A stretch of DNA of 64,000 nt from Tamarix chinensis (GCA_030549775.1 CM060174.1:6267391-6331390), one strand, 5' to 3'. Counted from the first letter of the stretch, positions 48,301 through 61,913 are shown. A program made the numbers and translations. Notes: generated from the letters alone by a model not told the origin.

Positions 48301-50580
48301 AACTAGTAATAGGAACATAATTTATGAGAACCCAAACATACAAAAATATTATATAAGGGAGAAAATAATAATTACTTTGTTAACATTAATTACCAATGAA
48401 TCATACAAATTTAATTAGACAAAGGAAAAAAAAAACTGAAGTTATATGTCCCTTTGCACAGCGATGCTTTACAGTCGGCAAGGATCGTAGATTCCTTTGT
48501 ACAATACATAATTTTCCATAACACGAATAGTAATCTTTCTATAACATAGTCAATTTGCACAGGTAAATTACGGTTAGACCTACTTTTGAAAAGCAACTAC
48601 TCTCTATTTTTTAAACTTTTAGCCTCAAACCCCCCCCCCCCCAAAGTAGTTCTTTTTGGATAACTACTTATTCAAATAAGCTCAAACAAGCACTAAATCA
48701 TGTAGAATGAGTTTAGCATGTAAAGAGCAATGCATGAGAGGTAAGTAGCATGAACTTCCAGGTTAACATTGTTGACATTGTTATAAATGAGTAAGGTATA
48801 AACCATTTGAATGACACCAAATTCCTGGTTGAAATAGGTTCCCAAGAGGTCCCCTTCTTTATCAACATCATCCCGTTCAAAGACAGGCAGGCAGAAAAAT
48901 ATTGCAGGTGATGAAGCTAACATGTTGTTACCACATAAATGTGGGAAATCTCCTCTACAACCTATCATATATTTGTTCGTGAATCTAGACAATCACAACA
49001 CATGTGAAGTCTTGTTGAAGTAGTAAGTCCCCAAGTGAAAGGTTGTATTTAAATGTAAGTTGAGCAACAAGGACCCATCTGACAGGAACACATGTATATT
49101 TCGTCTCAAATCCATTCTAAGGCTCTAAAGCATGGTCCCATAATATTAGCATCAAACATTTCCTTCCCTATTCAAACCCCCGCTAAAATATAATAGATCA
49201 ATATGGTTAACTCACTTGGTCTACGCCACACCGTGCTCAAAACCATTTGCTCAAGGTCACACAAAAAATAAATAGAAAAAAAGTGTTTGCATATAACACT
49301 GCATTGTTTTCTAGTTAAGGATGCATAATGTTTGATATAAAGCCAGGTATAACTGTTTACTTTTGAAAATTTGAAAAGCAAAAAAGTTGGGTTCAAGCAT
49401 GTTTGAATATATCCAAAACAGATGCAAAGTAAAAACCTGAGAGGCAAAATGTCTTAATTATAACAGCTATACAGTCGACACCCACTATCCGGACTAACAA
49501 AAGTTGTACTGCGCACTGACATTCCAACTTCATAGATGAGCCGTTAGGCTAAGTTTTCTCAATAAACATCCAAGAAAGTAAAAGAATTGACAAGATGTAA
49601 AAATGAATGGATTCTCAGATGGATAATGCAGGTCCCATACCCATAAACTTTGAGTATTTATAGGTCCAATCGTTGTGAAGGGAATCAAAACTGAAAAAAG
49701 TTTGAAATAAGGTACTCCCTCTGTTTCACGTGGAAGGCCTATAATTTTTTATAAATTTGTTTCGCAAGCATTACGTACTTTTTACCTATACTGCCCTTTA
49801 TTCTCATTGGTGGTAATTACTAATTAAGTTAGGGCATTAATTAGGAGAATACATTTAGTGTAATAACATATTTGTGAATTAATGAGACAAAGTTTTAAAA
49901 TTTCTTAGTTCTTAATATGCGTGCAAAAAAAATTATAGGTTGCTCTATGGTGACACGGAGGGATTATTCGGAAAAGGGGTCATACCAAGGTCGTGACACG
50001 ACTAAAAGGAAGAAGGCTTTGCCAAAACAACAAACTTCGACGAATGCGGGTAAGAGCTGAGGATGGTAAATTAATCATAGAAAGTAATAAACAAATAAAT
50101 AATGAATTCCGCTCGCAACAGGAAAACAATCGTTCCCTTAAGAGAGGAGGGGGAACCACAATTCCGTTTCAACAGTCGCTAGGAGAATAATAAATCCGAA
50201 GCAGCAGCCGTTCTTGCTTCAAATACAAATATCAGTAGCTCTCTGGTGAAAGGTTAGCATACAATTGAGAAAAAAAGATTACTAGATCAGTAGAAGAGTT
50301 ATGACAACCGTTCATCCTTTAACAGAGCTACTAGCCAGTCCCAACAAAATTAACAAACAGGTACAAAGCACCATGACTTCAAGACTGTATAATTCAAAAT
50401 TTAAATGGCAAAGGCTTTTGGTTAATTCGGATTACAAAATTGCAAACAATCGGATTCTAGAAGCGGCGGAAATTCGGGGCAAGTACCGCATATGCTGAAG
50501 AATAATAGTGGTGTACCTGGTTTAGGGTTGAAGACACGGTTCGGCGAGAGAGCTAATCTCCCGACGATGGCGGTCTCCAT
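45329..50580 (-). CDS. CLPS1: ATP-dependent Clp protease adaptor ClpS1, chloroplastic (3 exons)
   Basis: Encodes the chloroplast N-recognin that hands substrates to the ClpC chaperone of the stromal Clp protease. Coding exons on the minus strand: 50517-50580, 48021-48171 and 45329-45590, with GT-AG introns; 158 residues plus stop, matching the known plant protein length. The start METAIVGRLAL is the conserved plant ClpS1 N-terminus; the in-frame ATG further upstream is less likely. Residues 1 to about 45 look like a transit peptide. The linker carries VIEKTSPGRESEYDMR. The ClpS core is about 73-158, with the substrate-pocket signature N87-D88-D89 (HNDDFNKREYVVQVL), the motif VIPGMTLDNAVNIMQEAH with H120 at the position of the bacterial ligand-binding histidine, and the C-terminus CMQLRGNGLLSS. 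Introns of about 2.4 and 2.3 kb make the locus long; intron 1 holds a MITE (49713-49966). Confidence 0.96.
49713..49966. mobile_element. Stowaway-like (Tc1/mariner) MITE in CLPS1 intron 1
   Basis: After a TA dinucleotide, the left end CTCCCTCTGTTTCAC is an imperfect inverted repeat of the right end GTGACACGGAGGGAT, which is followed by TA. The element is about 250 bp, AT-rich and non-coding. The CTCCCTCCGT terminus and TA target site are typical of plant Stowaway MITEs. The intron's splice sites are untouched. Confidence 0.85.
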
Positions 50581-52591
50581 TACTCCTCCCTTCACTGTGG
50601 GCCTTTCTTCACCATGTCGGTCGATCGCGCAGGGCGAGTGCGCCAGGAACCCAGCGCCTTTCAAAGATCCAACTATCAATTCTGGTATTTTGTCAGATAA
50701 GCAGTACATACCTGTGGCGATTGGCGAGTGGTTCTCCGGTTATGTTCATTTTGGGACGAGAGAGAAAAGGATTGGAAGCCCATGATAATATCTGGTGGTT
50801 AACACGACGGCGTGACGAACAAATCAACATATTTACATCATGAATATTTTCCAAAGGCAAATTTTCTAGTCGTTTTATAGTGAGCATTTTCTAGTTCGGT
50901 GATCGACAATTTTAACAACTCACACCCCGCCTCTTATTTTTAAAATGCAAAAAGGTCAATTAGAAGAAATTTTTATATGAATCAGAATCTTGGTTTAAAG
51001 TTCTTGTATATAATGAATTGTTCTTATAATATATTTATATTTATATGAATAAGGTTTACCGTAAAGTAAACTCATATAAAAATTACTAATCTTTTAGGGC
51101 TCGCTAATAAAGGGGTGGAGTAATTGTTACGGATTCTGTTGCCTGAATGATTCATATTTTATTGGACTTTTCTCTTGTTTTACTATGGTAACACTGGTTT
51201 GAAATAATCATGGTGATCACTGGGGCTAGATTGTTGGGATCAACAACAATTAGGGGGAGTAAAAGATGGACTATATGTTATTTTAAATATATAGGTTATA
51301 ATATACCCCATTATTTATGTATGTAGTGATTCTTTTTTATATCCAATTTATCATTTTTTAAGAAACAATATAAATGAGAAATGCGCACACAAAATCCTTC
51401 TATTTACTTTGTAAGTCCGTGTGTTTATGAGGAGTTCAAACATGAAAAAACGAAGAAACTCATTGAAACATGATAAATTCCTATGACTTATTTAGTACTT
51501 TACCATGTTCTATTTCATACAAGGATTTTATAGATATATTTAAAAAAAATTAGTCAAAAGTTGTTCACCAAGTCGAAGGCTAAATATTCGAATATGGAAC
51601 TATAACTTATTTCATAACTCATAAGTTACTCCAACAAACTTTTAAAAAAAGAGTTTTAAGTTCTTAGAAGATTTTTATCCAAACACTTATAAACTTGATT
51701 TTTAAAGTACTTTTTTTAGGAAAAAAACCCTTTCAATTCAAATATATTGTCAAACACACTCTATATCATATTCATATTTTTCATCATGCAAACTACATAC
51801 CTTTAGGTATTTTATGGTCTAATATAAAAGTAATATTGATATTGGTTCCATGTTGAACTGTTGATGCCAAGGGTCAAACCATTTTGTGAAATACCGGAGT
51901 GGATCCTTATAAGCAAAGCAAAATGGAAGCAACACTGATAGAATTTGGGAAGTAAAAATATCCGACCCTACTCTTACTAGTAGATAATACTACTAGGTCA
52001 GTGAACATGCAGTTCCAATTCCAAACTAGCTAGCTTCAATTCACGTACATCTATGTATGCGCCTTCAAATCCGTGTAAACTCCGGATATAAAGCTCGACA
52101 ACTAATGACCCAGAAATTTTCATTATTATCTCCGTGTGATTTCTCCATACATACATACATACATACATACATATACATATATATTGATAATGATGATGAC
52201 TCATGTGAAATCAACTTCATTCAGATAAACTTTGGGACAATTTGTTTTGTGGGATTTGAGGCTTATGAATGAGAATTTGAAATTGGTTTTTATAATTGCC
52301 ATATTTGTTTTGTGGGAAGGGGAATTTGGGAGGGGTGGAGGTGAGAATGTGAATTGGAGGCCTCTAATTCCACCATTCCATTGCCGCGGGACCCTCCAAA
52401 CTTGCATATAATTAGACATAATTAATAAGGGTATTTTAATAAATTTGTTAATTTATTAATTTTTCATTCTCATTCTCATATACAAATACATAGAAAACTT
52501 TTATTCCCAAACTTATTTCGAATTCCTTGTTTCTCATCTCATTCACATCTCTTAGCTCCCGCACTCTCATTCTCATTTACCAAACCACTCG
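50581..52591. other. CLPS1 5' leader/promoter and intergenic DNA
   Basis: The first 150-200 bp upstream of the start codon (to about 50780) is GC-richer and should hold the CLPS1 5'-UTR and promoter. The remainder is AT-rich with no gene; a short (CATA)n run lies at about 52148-52176. The last stretch before 52592 would be the 3'-UTR of the LHT-like pseudogene. Confidence 0.5.
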
Positions 52592-53642
52592 TTAAGAGTA
52601 GAAACTATATGTCGAGGAATCTGCGATAATGTTTCGAAGACCACCAATTGTTGATGCAAGCATGATGAACACTCCGACGATTATGCAGAACTGAAAATTA
52701 TAATCCAAAAACAAATCATGAGAAAACAGAAAAACCTTTTTTTTAATCCCGAATTACTATGTTACAAGATTAATTATTCACAAGATATTTATTTAAAAAA
52801 TATTAATTATTTATTTATAAGGGATGCTAAAAATTATATGATAAAGTTGGTACCCAGTTGATGAGCCAGGAGAGGCTAAATATCTTCGGTTTCTTTATGA
52901 CCAGCCAGATGATGCAAGGTAGCTGCAGTATAAACACGCACAAAAAGGAAAGCAGCAATTACCCACGATTCTTAATAAAATTGAACTGATAATAAAATCA
53001 TTAATTATGAATTAAGTCTAATAGTAAAAGTAAGCAACCAGTAAGATTTAACATATATAGTAGTTAAACGCTAACTATTTGGTGCTACGTAGCCTAAACT
53101 TGTAAGTTTGACTCGAGTAGTTAAAAATTTAGTTCAGTTTGTTTAGTTACAAGTCTTATTTTAGGTTTATTTATCAAATGAGTCAAGTTTAACTCCAAAT
53201 CCAAATCAAAGCTCATGAGAATTCTACTTGATTGGGTTTATGTATAACTCTATTGGTGTGCGAAGAGCTACAAGGACGACCACCAAAAATTTTGCTCTAA
53301 TTTTGCACAGGTGGCAGCTATAATTTGGGCCCATTAATCAACAAAAAAAAATGCAGGAGATTAATGATATACTTACAAAATATGAAGTTGGTGCAAAGCC
53401 AAATCCTCCAAAGAAGCCAAGAAGATCACCAAAGAAGGGAAACGTGACAGCGATAAACAACGTCAGTCCTGCCACAATCACATAAACAAAAAAAAAAAAA
53501 ATGACTGCATAAACGCAGGCAGTGTATATATATAAATCAAAACTAAAATTCTGAGGGCTTCAACACCAGATCATGGGTTAATTAATCATATAATAAGGTC
53601 TCTAACTAACTAGCTCAACAAATAACTCCATGCAACAAACTA

Positions 53643-53690
<48 letters not shown>

Positions 53691-53692
53691 TT

Positions 53693-53741
<49 letters not shown>

Positions 53742-55218
53742 TATATGTACATACATACATATATATATATATATATACCCCTACCTACGTAAATCGATCG
53801 GGTCACCAATCTGAAGGGAATCCCAGGACAAATAAAACTGATCTTCTTCATGACAAAGCCCTCCAACATATCAAAAACAGGCATGGCATAGACCTGGTAA
53901 CTACCAACAACATATACAACAACCATGAGATTAGCCGAAGCAATGAGCCAAGAAGGCTTCTGCAGCGAGACCAGCACATTATCCTCGATGTCTCGTCCAA
54001 ACGTCTAGTAACCTATGAACGCAACGGGGAAGTAACAGATGGCGTTAACGAAATAAGCTCCCAAGGCTCCCCTCCACATGGGTATCCTCGACGGCTTCTC
54101 GGGCGTCGACGGTATCGTAGCTTGGATCTCTAAGGCAACGACGTGACCTACGTACACGAAAGAGACCTGATCGAGGGCATTGAAGACCCTGAACATGAGG
54201 TCTAGTTTGCTTGTGTGTTTGTACCCGTAGTTTACGTCTGCCACTTGGCCTTTGGTTAAGCATGCAGCCCAGGCTACTGTTGAATAACTGCACATCATCC
54301 ATGCAACCCAGGTTCGGTATTAATTCTGATGAAAACATTACATATAAATGTAGTTAAAATTAAATATTTCGATGGAAATTAATTTATATGAAGAGTATAT
54401 ATATATCGATCCACGTTACGTACCAGGTTGACATGACAGCAGCAGCCAAGGAGACACAAGAGACAGAGTGGAAATTAGGGAGTTGAGAAAGGAAGAAATG
54501 AATACAACCAAAGAAGACAATCTAGTAAGTCTCTCTGAGCCTTGTACAATCCGTACAGAGGATCTCCATAAACTTTTTCAAGCAGCTACCGCCGATTACC
54601 ATATAAACAATGTCACATCCAACCTGAACAATCAGCTGCTGAGGGAGCACTATCCACAACCCTAGTTTAGGCCCAAAGGCGTAGCGCCCCAGGTTGTTGT
54701 ATCGGTCGAATCGAGTCCCGGGGACACATTCTTGGAGTTGTATTAGTTGCCACATGTTGTTTAGTGTTATGCACCATGATATCATCATAACAAGTATCCC
54801 CGGACCCTTGTGCAGGACGAATGGTTAGGTTAATATGCTCGGTACATATATATAGTTGATTTATAGGGGCAGGAACTTAAAGGAGTTGGTCCAGAGGCAT
54901 GCATATAAAGAGAGGAGTTGAGGATCGATGTATATGTACCATCCTAAGTATTCCATGGCATAAGGCAAGCTGAGGACGCCGGCACCAACCATGGCTGTAA
55001 CTGTATGAAATGTTGAGTACCACCATTTGGCTTTGCGCACAGGTCCTTGTTCTGCCCATTTCTCATCCGAAATTTCCTGCAGTATATGTGCGCGTGTGTA
55101 CAAGCCAACAATTAAATAAGAACAACATAGCGCTTTGAAAGATGAGAAACCTAAACACTCAAGCAGTGACGATTGATGTTATGTTCACCTTTGGTTGTTG
55201 AGGAGAAGCTGAAATCAT
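52592..55218 (-). pseudogene. LHT-like amino-acid transporter pseudogene (7 recognisable exons)
   Basis: Related to the lysine/histidine transporters (LHT; AAAP family), plasma-membrane H+/amino-acid symporters with about 10-11 helices. Exons on the minus strand: 55189-55218, 54940-55076, 54424-54806, 53785-54287, 53377-53468, 52854-52922 and 52592-52690, giving about 437 codons, close to the family length of about 440. Family signatures are intact: [92 protein letters not shown]. Three lesions: TAG at 54522-54524 (about codon 151) and TAG at 54005-54007 (about codon 278), each where the family has Trp after Tyr; and a frame break between exons 2 and 3, as if one G was lost where TGG should meet the GT donor. 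All other frames and splice sites are intact, so inactivation looks recent. A sequencing error could explain one lesion but hardly all three. Confidence 0.85.
53642..53778. repeat. (ATT)n and (AT)n microsatellites in intron 4 of the LHT-like pseudogene
   Basis: About 16 ATT units (53642-53690), then (AT)n at 53698-53739, CATA units, and a second (AT)n to about 53778, ending just after the exon 4 donor site. Confidence 0.95.
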
Positions 55219-56762
55219 CTTTGGCAGTTGGCACGAAAGGCGAGCCCAATATTAGCTGTTTGTGGGGGTAGTTTCAGTCATCCTAATCTAATCATCACAC
55301 ACTAGTATATACAATTAGTGTAGTGGTGGTGGTTTGATGAATTATTGGTGGCGTTTCAAAGCATAAAGCGATTGCATAGACTCGTCTGTTAAAGTCGTTT
55401 GCTTTTGATTAATAATTTAAGCCTTCTTTTACTTGATATGCCATCACTTTATCCTCATATAGCTATAATCACATTAATAGAACATGCACAGGCACTTGCA
55501 TTAACTAATATTAGTTTCGGCTTTGGAATAAGGATGACGAGCGGTACGGGTGGCCGTAAATGAGCCATTGTCAGAAGGAACCACTTTTGTTTGATCTAAA
55601 TTTATTTAATAAATGAACCGTCGGCTTGACTTAGCCGACTCTAGTATAATAAATTTGTTACCCTCTATTTACATATGCAAAAGGCTTCTATTCAGCCTAA
55701 AATTATAATAAAAAGGATTCATATCCTTTTCTCTATTATATTCGACTAGTTTATATCCGATAGAATACTTAATTTAAAACTAGTTCTTAAATGAATGCAC
55801 AAATAGTACTAATATTTATAATGTGATATTTATAATAAATGAACACCAAGGAACATCTAAATAAACTTTTAAACAAGCTTCAATTGAGCTTTTAAATAAG
55901 CATATAAATTAGTTATCACGCAAATAAAATATTCTAATCCACCTTACCTCAAGCTTTGCTTATTTAACAAACTAGTCTAAAAGTACAACTTGGACAAACT
56001 CAACCAAGTTTTTGTTGAATCAAATGAAACCTTTTATGGTCCCCCCATCCTTCATTGATGAAATCCAAAGAGATTATGATATATGCACCCTATACTTTAT
56101 CAGATAAATTATTTTTGATATTGCGGATACACATTAATGTGTGAGGGAGATTTGACATCAATCCCCATGAATCAACCAATACCTTTGGTAACAAGCTCAT
56201 ACATTGGATATATATGAAAACAACTAGCTAGCAATCTGACACCCAACCTCAAAGGGAAAGAAGGGTTAGCATAGGTGTGAACTCTATATTAAAGTAAAGG
56301 CCAACATTGCCAATTCTTATTGCAGCAATATGGTAGGCAAGTTAATGGCATCTATTGACACACCATTTTCAAAACCGGCTTTTTTTTATAGGAAATATTA
56401 AAGTTATAGGAGTGATAATTGATATATTAGTTCTTTTTAAAGACTAATTATGTGAAGAAGATGGCATGTGAGAATCCTTTTGCCAATAACTTTGGAGATT
56501 GAAAGATGATAGTAATAGGCAAGCTTCCATTACTACATCTACTTTGCTTATACATGGCAATGATATTAGCAACCCTAAACAAATTTACCAAATGTAATAA
56601 CAAGGCAATATGTGATTAGCAAACCGTGAAGTCTTGTTATGTAGAAACCAAATAATCTAAAAGAAACACATATAGTTGAGGTATAAAATTTAACATTTCT
56701 TGGTCATGCCAATTGCTAACAGACAGCTAACACATGGATACGATAAATCCTAGTGAGCACAC
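55219..56762. other. Intergenic DNA between the LHT-like pseudogene and the gypsy element
   Basis: Probably the former promoter of the LHT-like gene near 55219-55500, then AT-rich DNA. No gene, long repeat or RNA gene was recognised. Confidence 0.5.
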
Positions 56763-57292
56763 CGTCATGCCCTAAATTCTCCTTAAGTTGACTACGTGGG
56801 ACACTTAGCCTTTTTCCACTCCTTGGATGGCTAAGTCAGCCTTCACTTCAAAAGAACTCACTCTTGAATAAGGGAAATTTGCTTAACATAATACCTTAAA
56901 CACTCACAAAGGAACACACAATATAGTTTGAGAGAATAAGAGCTTCATTGAGAAAATTCTTGGGAGCTTTCAACTTATGGATGGTGGAAATGAGACCCCC
57001 TTACCCCTATTTATACTTAAGGCCTACTCCTTCCTCCATCCTTGGGAACATTCTAGAATGGGCTATATTATTATCCCTCTAGAATACTCCATTGAAACAC
57101 ACTAGGCTAATCTAAAGTGTTCCATACAAGTGTGTAAAAAAGAAGATGGTTCTAGAGACATCCCCCTCTAGAACCATCAAGATAAGTGTAGAAGCCTCCC
57201 ACATTTTCTGCATGTATCTACACATATCTATATTTTTCTAGAACGTTCTAGAATATTGTGGAAAAATAAGGTGTTCAAAGCAGACAATGACA
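56763..57292 (-). repeat. 3' LTR of the gypsy element
   Basis: Shares ACACTTAGCCTTTTT, CACTCCTTRGATGGCTAAG, TTTAAACACTCACAAAGGAA-like text and GAATATTGTGRAAAAATAA with 61928-62461. On the minus strand it starts TGTCATTG right after the polypurine tract. The outer boundary is uncertain by a few bases. Confidence 0.85.
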
Positions 57293-57308
57293 ACCTTCCC
57301 CACCTAAG
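57293..57308 (-). other. Polypurine tract of the gypsy element
   Basis: The minus strand reads AGGTGGGGAAGGT directly before the 3' LTR, the expected place for plus-strand priming. Confidence 0.7.
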
Positions 57309-57309
57309 C

Positions 57310-60300
57310 CATCATCCTCAATGATGATAGAGGACAAGTACTGATTAATTGCATCCTTCAACTGCCACAAGTTATCTGCCTTCTCCCAACTATCCCAACT
57401 CTTGAGTAGCCTATTCCATCAAACCAAGTATTCCATGTAGTTGGGCATGCCACGCCTCTTAACTATCTGATCATCCAGGACCATCTCAACCTCTTGATCA
57501 ATGGAAGTCACATTTGCAGGAGAAGTGCACTTGGACTCCTTTCTTGAAGGGTCTTCCCAATCTTCATGATAGGGCTTGAGTAAGCTCACATGGAAGATTG
57601 GATGCACCTTGAGCTTCGATGATAATGTAAGCTAATAGGCACCTTTCCTACCTTCTTAGTGATAGGGTAGGACGCTTCATATTTCCTCACCAAGCATTTG
57701 TGGCCTTTGCGGTACGCCTTTAACACTTTTGGGGACAACTTCACCTACACCAAGTCTCCCTCCTTAAACTTCAAAGGCTTTCGATCCTTGTCTATCCACT
57801 TTTTCATCTTTCTCTAAGCCTTCTACAAATGTACCTTGGCTAGGTCAAGTTATTCCTATCATCTGTTTGCAAAGGAGTGTGATGTGGGACTACTCCCCTT
57901 ATATCCCTTAGCCACCGTGTATGAAGTGATGGGTTAGTGTCCCATGACCAACTTGAATGGACTATGCATAGTAGACTCGCTCCTCTAAAGATTCTGAGAC
58001 AATTGATCCACATTAATCAACTTGGCCCAATCCTTTTGATTGACACTCACAAAGTATCTTAGGTACATCTCCACCAACGCATTTACCTTTTCAATTTGCT
58101 CATTTGTCTGCGGGTGAAATCTCGTAGAGAAGTGAAGTTCGGACCCCATCATCTTAAATAACCCCCTCTAAAACTTAGCAATGAAGCAGGGATCTCTATC
58201 ACTGGTGATGGACTTAATCAACCGACAATACTTTACTACATTCTTATCCAACAGCTAGCCACACAAATCTACGTTACAATCCCTTGGGGCAAGGTTATTT
58301 GCTTAGCCTATCAACCACCAACATTATCGATCTGTACCCTTCAGACGTTGGGAGTGACAAGATGAAGTCTATTGAGACACTATCCTAAGGTCTTTTGGGA
58401 ATGGGTAAGGGCTCCAACAATTTTGTGGGACATTTTTTCTCATTCTCGTCTTGTTGGCAAATAAGACAAGTCCTCACGCATCCTTCAACATCATTATGCA
58501 TCTATGGCCAATAGTAAGTATCTTCAATAAGAGCAAGGATACGTCTCATACCTAGGTGTCTGACCCATTTAGAATCATGACACTCATTCATTAGGTCCCT
58601 CCACAAGTTTCTCCATCTAGGTATGTAGAGATGATTTCCGATGGTGTAAAGTACTGCATCTTGTTCTCAAAATCTCTGAGTCCTTCCTTCCTTTGCTATC
58701 TCCATCAAGATCTTAGTAAAAGCGTCATGTACCATCCCTTCCTTGATTCGTTCTAAGACATCTCTCATGGGACCGCTCATGCTAGCAAGCACATCCTTGC
58801 AACTTAGTGCATCGACCACCTCATTAGCGCTTCCAAGCTTTTATTCCATTTCGCAGTCACACTCTGTTAGGGAGTCTTGCTAACGAGCTTGCTTGTGACT
58901 CATTTTCTTTTGGTTTTGGAAGTAGCTTGTTGCCACATTATCTATTTTGATTACAAACCTAATTCCAAGAAAATAGTGCCTCCATACTCCTAAGTAGTGG
59001 ATGATGGCAATCATCTCTTTATCATGTATAAGATCACTTCTCTATATCAATCAACTCAAGACTCTCAAATGTGATCAGATGCTTCTTGTGCATAAGTACT
59101 CCTTCAATAGAAAAATCGGAGGCATCCGTGTGTACCTCAAATAATTTAGAGTAATTGAGTAAGCAAAAAACTAGCTCTTCTATCACAATCTTCTTCAAAT
59201 CTTCAAAGGCCTTTACACACTCCTTATACTAAATCCATGGTTACTTGTTTTTCAATAAGTTTGTGAGGGGTGTGGTCCTTCCCAAGTCCCTTTGAATGAA
59301 CCTCCAATAGTAATTTACTAGACCGAGGAAACTTTAGAGTTTAGACACATTGTTCGGGGCTTCCCATTCTTGAATAGCTTAAATATTAACCATATCCATC
59401 CCAATCTTTCCATCCTTGATATAGTGGCCTAGAAACTTTACTTCAGCGAGAGCAAATGGGCACTTTTCCTTCTTCACATAAAGCTCAATCTCCCTTAGAG
59501 TTGGAAGACCTTTCTCAAGTGCTCAACATGGTCTCCTAAGGTTTCACTGTAGACCATTATATCGTCTAGATAAACCACCACAAACTTATCTAAATATGGA
59601 TGTAATATCTTATTCATTAGAGTACAAAAAGTTGTGGTGGCATTAGTAAGACCAAAAGGCATAACAAGGAATTCATAAGACCCATACCTTGTTACACAAG
59701 CAGCCTTAGGTTCATCTCCTTCAACAATTCTCACTTACCAATACCTTAATCGTAGATCCATCTTGGTAAAACATAACACCTTCTCGAGCCAATCAAACCT
59801 TCTCGAGCCAATCAAACAAGTCGTCTATTAAGGGTAGTAGATACTTGTTCTTCAATGTGATCTTGTTAAGTGCTCGATAGTCCACATGCATCCGAAGAAA
59901 GCCATCTTGCTTCCTCTAGAATAACACAGGGGCACCATACGAAGCTTTTGAGGGACAAAAAAAATCCAACATCAAGTAAATCCTTTAATTGCCTCATCAA
60001 TTCCTCCAACTCTAGCGGGATCATTTGATAAGGACTCCTTGAGATTGGCTGAGCTCCCGAATTCAACTTAATAGCATGATCCACCTCCCTTATAGGTAGA
60101 AGCTTCTTAGGAAGCTCTACGAGCATGATGAACTTAAACTGATGAAAGTCCTGTTGTATCTCGGTAGGAACCTCCATGGGTTATGGGGACTTCTCTCTAA
60201 TAACTGAAGTCAAGTAGCAAACTTCACCCCTTTTAAATCCTTGAGAAAATTGCATAGCTGAGAGAGAGAGAGCATGACTCTACCTTATCTTGTGCTACAA

Positions 60301-61910
60301 ATATATTTTGGCTTTGCTTTTCCCCTTGTGATGTGCATGGTGTTTTCCCCTAGGAAGGTAAGTGGAGCTACCATATCCATAAACTCCATCTTGAGCACCA
60401 TGCCATATTCATTCATTTCGGTCATCGTAAAGTTCACCCTTCCTTCCTATGATCTAAGGGTGATGGAAACTCCATAGGATAACCCCTAGACTGGGCTTAG
60501 CATTAGAGTTGAATGCCTTCATTCTTCCTGCCTCTTTGGTGACCTTAAGATCCATCCTTTGTGCTTCCTTAGGGCTAAGGAAGTTATGTGATGCCCCGGT
60601 ATCAACAAAGGCCTTGCTTGTGACACCCTTCACTCATATCTCCACATACACCAACCCCTTAGCTTGCTCTTTTGGCTTGAAGTTGGAGTTAAGTAGAGTG
60701 AGAGACCCCATGTGAGTCTCACTTTGATCATCCCTCTCTCCTTAGGTGGAAGCCATGTCTTTCAAAGCTTTCTTTTGATTGCAATCTTGTAAGAAACGAT
60801 TACCATCACTCATATACATTCACTTTATCTTTATAGAAATCTTTACTTTTGTGCTCCTTCTCCTTGTCTTTGTCTTTGGAGTCATAGTGCTTAGGACTGA
60901 TCTTGTGGGGCTTACCTCCCACACTTTTGTTTGAACCGTCCTTTCAGCATTTGTCTTTTCTCTCAAACTTGTATTCGACTAAGGACTTTGCTTCCTGATA
61001 AGCTTTGGGTAGATCTCGAACATTCATCCTCCTTAGCTCTTATTTAGCTTATGATTACAGCTCGTCCATGAAATATAACAACCTTTCCTTCTCGAACATA
61101 TCAGAGAGCTCAAGCATAATGAGTTGTCCACCTTGATATGCTCCTTGATGGTTCTTATGTTCTGGGGATTTCAGAGTCTCCTCATGGCATCTAATTTAAT
61201 TTAGCATTAGTCTGCCTTAAACTCTTCCCACATGTTTATTACACAAGCACCCCTCTCAATACCTCGATGGTGAGCACACCACCACAACGTGGCATCTTTT
61301 GCGAGATAAAGGGTGGCTTGAATAATTATCATGCTAACATTAAGTAATAAGTGACGGAAAAATACCTTTCAATAATGTAAAAAAGTCGTCAATCTTCTTT
61401 ACATTCCTTGAACCCTTATATTTTTAAGGTCGGGGTGTATCCAACATAAGAATAAACCCCCTTAAGCTTCCCACACCAACTGAGATTACCTCCTTACATC
61501 GAGCACAATCCTCCTCAACACTTGTAAGCCTTTCTTTTAGTTCAAGGTTCTCAGCCATAAGTTAGTGGATTCGGTCTAATGTCTCATTCATGAATTTCTT
61601 GTTGGACTCTACCATCTCCTCACGGAGTTTGGTGGCAAAAGCATTCACCAACCGTTGCACCTCATCTTAGTTGGATAAGACCTCCACATCCTTCTCCAAC
61701 CTATCCACCCTTCCCTCTAAGGTGGACATGTCCTTTTGGAAAGCCTAGATGGATCTATCCATCTTCTCCAAGACATCCTCTAAGTTAATAGCAGGACCCT
61801 TAGAGATGCCCTTACCTTTCTTATTTTTCTCATCATCGGTAACTTGGGTGGCTTGTGAGGTCGCAGGATTATATGCCATAGCAACTCCTCTTGGTTCTCC
61901 TTCACGTAAC
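57310..61910 (-). pseudogene. Broken gag-pol relics of the gypsy element
   Basis: Minus-strand translation, in order. Gag from about 61930 to 60780: fragments near 61745-61933 (ending NLEDVLEKMDRSI) and a YKGSRNVKKIDDFF-like segment near 61400. Aspartic protease motif VDTGASHNF at about 60577-60606. Reverse transcriptase at 59495-60177: fragments [32 protein letters not shown] and the catalytic [13 protein letters not shown] diverged RNase H/integrase region at about 57650-59300, with no clean motif reported. A terminal region at 57310-57607 with HPIFHVSLLKPYH and then PNYMEYLV...LKSWDSWEKADNL, a chromodomain-like end. At least one stop interrupts almost every module, and short frames replace what would be a polyprotein of over 1000 residues. 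The terminal chromodomain assigns it to the chromoviruses. Confidence 0.85.
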
Positions 61911-61913
61911 CTT

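Noticed and set aside
54045..54338. Second 97-codon frame overlapping LHT exon 4
   Set aside because: It is an out-of-frame shadow; the other frame carries the AAAP-family sequence.
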